This document shows, piece after piece, positions 57,344-64,000 of a stretch of DNA of 64,000 nt. How positions within the stretch are numbered: position 1 is the stretch's first letter; the number at the start of each line of letters is the position of its first letter. The notes below the pieces were generated by a model. The model saw only the letters and a list, made by a program, of their open reading frames with translations. It was not told the DNA's origin and searched no databases. Origin of the DNA: Phlebotomus papatasi (taxonomy: Eukaryota; Arthropoda; Insecta; Diptera; Psychodidae). The translations under genes were made by a program, and so were the position numbers. The stretch covers positions 78,306,627 through 78,370,626 of the forward strand of contig NC_077223.1 of the NCBI RefSeq assembly GCF_024763615.1, in the 5' to 3' direction.

Positions 57344-58603
57344 CATTAAGTCAAAAAAGCATCGGTGATTGCTCCTTATATACGGGAGAGCAATCAAACT
57401 TCGACAATGCTAGCCCTCGAATACGACCTATTGTATTCCTCATACAATTTCCTAATTGTTTTCTATTCGAATCTCTATTCGGTCAATAGAATGTAGTTTT
57501 TGTAATATGATCATTGATTCTGTTTGTTTTGAATTAACAAAAAGGCCTCAAATTGCATTAGAAATAATCATAAAATTACTCTTTGTTTTTTTTTTAAGTA
57601 ATTAAAGCTTTTGTTTTTTTTTCAAATTAAATGTAACTTAAAGAAAACATAGCGTGACGTATTTTAAAATCACTGTTCTTTCATATAGAGAACACTAATG
57701 AAGTAATTTATTTTATGTATATTGCATCATTCTACAAGAGATTAAACAGGATAACCTCTGGACAATCAAAAAATCCATAAAATGGAAATTTCGTAAAATT
57801 TTCCTGTTGCAAATATTTATATTTCGTGTTTATTGCCATCATCATCACATATCTTATCTTTGCAAATTTTATAACATTGTCTTCCATTCGGAATGAGAAG
57901 GACACGATATATCTTTTTGGGGTGTATTTGTCAACCCAAAAGGCAGACATTCCAATCTTTCTTGGAACTTTCAATTAAATATTGATGAAAGATTTTTTTT
58001 CCATATTAATTATTAAATTTATTGTATTGACATGGGTATGGTAATTCAGTTTCATCCTTGACTGTGTCTTGGATGTTGTGGTGTTTTTCGGCTGTGATGA
58101 AAATGAAATGCTGAAGTTTCAATTTCGACATATGCATCAAATGGCCAGAAGCCACTTTTGCAGAAAACTTATCACACTTTGCCTAGCTCGTAGAGAAGCT
58201 CTAAAGATAGATACTTGTTACGCGATGGACAAACCCCACAAAAGTATTGCGTTTGTAGTGTTGCAGTGGAATACAAGAAGTTTTTTTTTAATATTATTTT
58301 TCTTGTTTCCCATTTTTTATTTTATTTGAAATTCTCAGAGTCAGTCTATTAATTACAAACCAAGAAATTTGTGCAATGTGTCGGATGATTCGGAAGAGCT
58401 TTGAAGTGGTTGCACAGGGGAGAATAAATTGTCTTAGTGTATTTGACATTTTGGCGTGGTCCATGGCAGAGATGGCAATACTTTGGGAGTTAACTTGGCC
58501 AAAATGATGAATGAACGTGGCCACATTTGTGCAGCACAAAATTCTCCACAGTTCTTCTACATCACTCCACCCGCCAGTGACAACATCTCATCCCAGTCAA
58601 ACC

Positions 58604-58623
58604 ATTTATAAAAGCACAATCAG
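58604..58623 (+). promoter_or_regulatory. Possible core promoter (TATAAAAG with ATCAGC)
   Basis: TTTATAAAAGCAC followed directly by AATCAGCAAATT. The spacing is tighter than usual for TATA and initiator. No gene follows clearly. Confidence 0.2.
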
Positions 58624-58819
58624 CAAATTATTCATATTTTAGCTCCATGAGCATCTCACGTTAACAAATCATTTTGCCCATCAAGAGAGCTGCAAGGAGG
58701 AGGAATCCAGTTGTGGGAGATGTGTGTATATCGAGACTTTTAAGGAAAATAATAATGGCTCAACCTTAAAGAGATGGTTTGCAAAATAATCACCCAATGT
58801 CTTGTTGCACGGAATAGTT

Positions 58820-58875
58820 TATAAAAGTGATAAACAACTTGCTGATCAGCTCGCCACACGCAGTTCACAGTAGGT
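58820..58875 (+). promoter_or_regulatory. Possible core promoter and first exon start
   Basis: TATAAAAG at about 58821, GATCAGCTCG about 30 nt downstream as initiator, then CACAGTAG|GTGAAG, which could be a donor ending a noncoding first exon. No downstream coding exon was found before 64000. Confidence 0.3.
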
Positions 58876-59336
58876 GAAGATGTAATTTAATTATGTATTT
58901 GTCGTTTCCTAACATACAACGTAAATAAGACATTATTTTTTAATTAAAAAAAAGAAAAACAAAAAAAATGAAACTCAAATATTTGGAAAAAAAGACTACA
59001 CTTATATTTATCAAAGACGCATACCTAATTTGAGTTGTTATAAAGCATTTATTTTATTGTGGCTCTGGCACACCTTTTAATTTGATTGAAATTCAATCCA
59101 TTGAAATTTTACCTATTACTCTTTCAAACTGAAATAATCAGATATATCTGTATCTTTCTGTCAAAGAAAATTAAAATTGGAATTGAAAATAAAATTAAAA
59201 TTTCAATTTTCATTTGACAGTAAGAGACAACAATATCTTACTTCAGTTTGAAGGATCAAGAGGTAAAATTTACAAAAATTTCAATACTTCAAACTTTTCA
59301 CTCAATTGAAAAAGTGTGCCAGCACCATTAAAAATA

Positions 59337-60004
59337 GAGGAGACTGGGGCAAAAAGTTATAAATCGAAAAATTCAAAATTCAATATCATTCAAGGTAAAA
59401 AAGATAGCGATTCAAATTTTTTTCTATAGATAGCCTCCATAGACCTTCTTCAAAGTCGTAAGTTTCTTAGAATTCGAACAAGGAATTTAGAAAATAAATA
59501 AAATATCGAAATTTTTAGCCCTAATTTTGAAATATTTTCCTTGCAGAAGATGACAATTATTACCTACTTATTTTCCAAAATTGATACACTTGGTCAATAT
59601 TTTCTAAATAATTTGGATACTTTGAATACGACTTCGCTATCTATTTTAGAATTTCACAAAGATTCTTTTCTCCACATATCCTTTTATTAAAAATGGCCAC
59701 TTGGGGTAAAAAGTAACAAAAGGTATAGAGCAAAAAGTAACAAAAAGCGAAGCAATTTCTGATGTCTTACGGCAAAAAGAAACGTCATTACCATGTCTCG
59801 CCGCTTGTTGTTTGCATTGGTCAAACGATTTGCAGTCTTTTGTGTGTTTTTTTTTCTAAAATAGCTTGAAAAGCGCTTTTCTCGTTTTCTCACTTTTCTC
59901 GCAGAGAAAAAGAAATATATTGCGAAGTCACGTTTATTGAGAAACATAGGAAAATTTTAGTCATTACGAAGCTTTCAATGGTATCAAGCATGGGCACTTT
60001 CCCC
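59337..60004 (+). mobile_element. TA-GGGGA group element E (668 bp), copy 1
   Basis: Begins GAGGAGACTGGGGCAAAAAG and ends at TTTCCCC followed by TA. The body matches 62944-63849 in inverse orientation through CTCCATAGACCTTCTTCAAA, TCGAACAAGGAATT, ACTTGGGGTAAAAAGTAACA, GAAGCAATTTCTGATGTCT and ATAGCTTGAAAAGCGCTTTT. Missing about 0.2 kb compared with copy 2. Confidence 0.8.
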
Positions 60005-60182
60005 TATACGGGAAATTAGTAACACTTGTTTTTTTTTATTTCTAAACTACTGACTGGGACTACGACGACTATTTGTACAATGGATAAGCATCCCTAGTAT
60101 GTGTGAATTTACTCGAATTTCGTCCTCTAAAGTTTAACGGAACGCTATTCAAAATTTCAAGATAAATTTTCTGAGTTTTGGA

Positions 60183-60442
60183 AATAATAATAATGCTGGC
60201 ACAATATTCCATGAAGGAACTAGGCCTTCCCGCAGGAGGATTTCTAGACATGCATTATTATTTTTTCTTGTACGGGATGAGATTGTCAGTCCCATGCCCG
60301 TGGAATTAAGTGCAGTGAAGCTCACTGGATGCTATCCGAGCACCTTAAACGCCAGAAAAATTCCTGGTGACCTGAAGGGGATTGGAACCCGGGACACTTG
60401 CATCATAGAGCGAGTGCTCTATCATTTGACCCATTGAGTGTT
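60183..60442 (-). mobile_element. tRNA-derived SINE (type 2), copy 2
   Basis: Same structure as 45271-45546, with a (TTA)n tail at the low-coordinate end. The B box has a change (GGGTTCCAATCCC on the minus strand), so this copy is older or transcriptionally dead. Confidence 0.85.
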
Positions 60443-62943
60443 GTCGAAGTGTATCCACTTTTAATCTCCAGTGTCAATCCGATGCGTAAATCTCTCAGGA
60501 TTAAACGTCGATCGACGTATCTAAATTTCAGTTGGAGTAATACCCAATTTACCTGTATTTTAATCACTTTTAATTATTTTAAACGTTTGAATATTAAATT
60601 GTATTCTCGGTCTTTTGTGGATAATTTTGAGTCAAGAAACACGGTATAGACCTTTTTTTAAGTACAGGAGGAAATAGAGAAGTTTTAAAAAAGGTCTATA
60701 CCGCGTTTGAATATTGTTGAGTGATCAACTCTTAATGATTTTGCAAGTTTTTCTTATGTCTGACTTGGGTCTTCATCAAATAGTGTTTCCTTTCGAATAA
60801 ATGGAAATGGAAATAAATGGAAATGGAACAAATGGAAATAATACCTAAAGTAAAAACATAAAAAAGTGTCTTAAACATGGTGGCCCTCCCCTATTATCTT
60901 TTTGCATTATCTTTGGTTGCGTACTGGTTTACTACTAATTATATTGATTCAGAAATATAAATGTAAATCATAAATTAAAACCCATTCCAAAATTTAAAAA
61001 AAAATTAAAAAAACGCATTTTAGAATATTTTGCGTGAGTGTAGCATACGGACGAATAAAAAATAAATTCGAGAAAGGTATATCATTTTCGGGTACTTTAC
61101 CAATTTCAAGTTTAAGCAAATTGATTGAAAAACAGGCCTTTCAAAGTGGTTAAATCTTGACATTCGAATATTCGATATCGACATGTCTTTCGAACATAGG
61201 TGTCTAATGACGGAATATTCACCTTGACTACCTCCGAAACATATTTGAAAAGGAATAAAAATAGTAGGTGTGATTATGAAAAAATCACACCTAATCGAGA
61301 ATCCGTTTTCGGAATTAACCAAATAACATTGTTTTAAAGAGGAAGGAGGGGGGTGAGGAAAAAGGAAAAAAGACTGTCCTAGATAATGTTGACTGTTAAT
61401 TTTAAAGATTCGAAAAAAATAAGAATTTTTGTCTATAAATCCTTAGAAAATCATCAAGAGAATCGTGAAGGATGAGATGATTGAAAATCGAGGATCCGAA
61501 AAAATATTTTTTTCTGACCCTCTAGATGGCAAAACTAAACTTTAGACCGATAACCTAATCGTCTTTAAAGGTTACGCATTAAAATATTCAAAATATTAAT
61601 CAATTTTTAGTTTTTTTAAATGATTTTTTGGTGTTATATGTATATAAATATCGACACATTTATATGCATATTTTTAGTAAACTTTTTTGAGTAGTTAACA
61701 GAGATTTTTTTTTCTAAAATATTGGCAGCTTCCTAATAGCCTTCGAATATTAGCATATAAACATTTTAAGTAAAAACCAGTGAATTGATCTATCCAAGAC
61801 AACAACCCAGAAGAAATTTTCATCTCTATACGCAAAAAGATCAACTTCGCAGTGGTTAAACTTGAAATCTATTCATAAAATCTGCTACACTAAGAGGATT
61901 TATTGCGATATACTTGAAAATTTAACAATTTTTTTGTGTAATGAATTTTCTTCCTGACTCTAGAAGGTTAAGCGTACTGCGAAAAGTCTCACCTTTTCAT
62001 TCACACTTTTTGTCACTAAGAAAGATCTTCCATAAATCAACCCATTGAGATGGGAAGGTAAGAGGATGATAAAAAATGAGGAGTTGAAGATCTCAACAAT
62101 TAAATTACTAATCTTCTGCTCTCAGCATTTCTTGGGTTCATATTGTCGATAATGATGGATCATAAGTGCGGGAAATTATACCATTGCAAGGTTAATGCAG
62201 ACTAATTGGAATCGATTGGGAAATTGTTAAGTAAAATAATAGCCTTTTCTCACTCTCATCTCAGTATGGCATCGTCACAATAATTAGCACTTTTATGCTC
62301 TCGTGCAAGAAAATTCAATTTTGCCGCGTATGAATATGTGAAATTTGCACAAAGTGGTGGAAAATGTGTTGAGAAAAAAAAAGTTCAAGTCAAAGAAGAA
62401 CCCGCAAAAGAAGTGGTAAATGTCACCGAATTGCACAACTTCTGGAATGAATAGCGCATGAATTTGTGTCTGCAACGATGATCCGTGATTTATTAATAAT
62501 TTACTGATTGTTTGTGTATTAACTTCTCATTCACCAAGCTCTCAATTCCTTGTGTCTTTCCTCTAAAAAGATCTATAGATGCGTTTTTATTCATGCACCC
62601 CACCACGAAAATGGGTAGTATTAGTGTTTTTTATCGCCAGGTCACTTCTTAAACATCGTTGACGTCAAAGTCCCGCGAGATTATCCCGCATAATGTAAAT
62701 TTATTAATTGCAAAGTAATATCCCCTGTTTTTCGTGTAATGCAACTTGATCTTCTTTGGAGATGCGAGAAAAACCTCAAGAGTCGAAGGTTTACAAATAG
62801 TTTGGCGCCATTCTTTGTTAAAACTTGTTTTGACTATATATCCGTGAGGAATATTTGTCAATCTAATGGTTATTATTACAAAATTTACTGAAATTTAATT
62901 ACAAAGCATTTAAATAAGTAATGCAATGGGTTCAGAAATATTA
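60443..62943. other. Spacer; short hairpins only
   Basis: 60639-60706 forms a hairpin with ACGGTATAGACCTTTTTTTA against its complement. 61275-61298 has a small AGGTGTGAT hairpin. No gene or RNA gene is supported in these 2.5 kb. Confidence 0.4.
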
Positions 62944-63849
62944 GGGGAGATTGGGGCAAAAAGTAACAAAACGGATATTTTATTTTTTTACAAGCTACCC
63001 TGGCGCCCCAGAAATTCCTAATTAGTGAAGTTTTATGGGAAATTTACCACTCTACAACTTTGTGAAAGTAATTTTCCTCTATTTTGTAAGGAAATACATT
63101 TATCGAGCTGTTTTTTAAAAGGTAATTTTGTGACCATTCTCTAAAATGCTGGGGCAAATAGTACCAGGTATGGGATATTATCATATTTTGATTTGCTTTA
63201 TTACAAGCTTTTGTAAATTTAAAAAAAATAGCTAGGTGACATATTTTCATAGGAAATTTATTCCTCTACACATTTTTAAAACACCGTTTGCTCTATCTGA
63301 ACGAGAAAAGCGCTTTTCAAGCTATTTTAGAAAAAAAAAACACAAGAGACTGCAAATCATTTGACCAATGAAAACAAAATGCGGCGAGATGCGGAAATGA
63401 TGTTTCTTCTCGCCGTGAGACATCAGAAATTGCTTCGGTCTTTGTTAATTTTTGCTCCATAACTTTTGTTACTTTTTACCCCAAGTGGTCATTTTTAATA
63501 TTTTAATTTCTGGAGAAAACAATCTTCGTAAAATTCTAAATCAGATAGAGGTTTCGTATTCAAAGAATCTAAATCATTTAGGAAATACTTACCAGTGCAT
63601 CAATTTTGGATTAATCAATTAATATGTAAAAATTGATATCTGTTGCAAGGAAAATATTTCAAAAATAGGGCTAAAAATTTCAATATTTATTATTTTCTGA
63701 ATTCCTTGTTCGAATTCCAAGAAACATACGACTTTGAAGAAGGTCTATGGAGGCTCTCTATGGAAAAAAATTCAAGCCGCTATATCTTTTATCTTGGAAG
63801 ATATTGAATTTTAAAAATTTCAATTTGTGACTTTTACCCCAGTGTCCCC
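62944..63849 (-). mobile_element. TA-GGGGA group element E (906 bp), copy 2, inverted
   Basis: Left GGGGAGATTGGGGCAAAAAG and right complement GGGGACACTGGGGTAAAAGT, TA on both sides. Full-length partner of 59337-60004 in opposite orientation. No ORF of note. Confidence 0.85.
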
Positions 63850-64000
63850 TATATTTTAAAAGCAATTTTAAATTAGAATTATATAAGAAGATAGAATTGT
63901 ATCAATACGTTTAATAAATGTTATATTAAATTTTTTTTAAATACAAAATAAGAAAAAACTTATTAAAAAAATTTAATTATCATTTGTCTGATACAATGAA
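63850..64000. other. AT-rich end of window
   Basis: No feature recognised. Confidence 0.4.

Larger units (their letters stand above)
57344..59336. other. Spacer with two promoter-like sequences, no coding exon
   Basis: Two TATA/initiator pairs are listed separately (58604, 58820). An 80-codon minus-strand frame at 57732-57974 and an 86-codon plus-strand frame at 58069-58329 have no recognisable features. The rest is AT-rich. Confidence 0.35.

Overview
The window is AT-rich eukaryotic DNA from an insect, most likely a dipteran. Long AT-rich spacers, short GT-AG introns and very many small TIR elements suggest a nematoceran such as a sand fly or mosquito relative; the species is a guess. There is no bacterial-type gene organisation. 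Gene models were built by hand from splice signals and reading phase. All coding exons quoted join in frame.

The backbone is a cluster of six secreted structural cuticle-type genes, all on the minus strand. Five carry a complete RR-1 chitin-binding (Rebers-Riddiford) domain: 2341-3272, 9539-10426, 23861-26525, 32606-33796 and 38551-40455. The sixth, 17877-21785, has the same signal-peptide and GKYVH-type N-terminal exons, but its phase-2 terminal exon encodes an unrelated repeat protein in place of the RR domain. The five RR genes have a clear TATA box, and most have an AATAAA signal about 60-140 nt past the stop. The genes probably supply matrix proteins that bind chitin in the exoskeleton and are switched on in moult-linked epidermal programmes; that is family knowledge, not something seen here. 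Just downstream of the 23861 gene lie two tiny ORFs with hydrophobic segments that overlap by ATGA; the second resembles cytochrome c oxidase subunit 6C in pattern and is broken by an in-frame TGA.

The rest is dominated by mobile DNA. It includes an internally deleted pogo/Tigger-like transposon whose ORF is intact (28549-30514), two related PIF/Harbinger remnants (35054-35813, 50245-51180), a Jockey/CR1-like reverse-transcriptase fragment (5807-5999), tRNA-derived SINEs (13830, 45271, 60183), and a 2.08-kb near-perfect palindrome (11487-13568). Short non-autonomous elements fall into several families. One family (termini CACTGAGAAA/CACTGAAAGAAATCC) has six copies, two with nested insertions and one whose TA insertion site is confirmed by an empty site in a related host copy. 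A second group of at least seven elements shares only the terminus TA-GGGGA but has unrelated interiors. Several elements are nested two deep.

Region by region: 1-1926 nested TIR element; 2341-3272 cuticle gene; 4160-9430 repeats and spacer; 9539-10426 cuticle gene; 11487-16090 palindrome, SINE and nested MITEs; 17877-26525 three-gene cuticle block with TE-filled introns; 28549-30514 pogo-like element; 32606-40455 two paralogous short RR-1 genes separated by a TE-rich spacer; 40740-64000 no convincing host gene apart from possible promoters, and many TEs.
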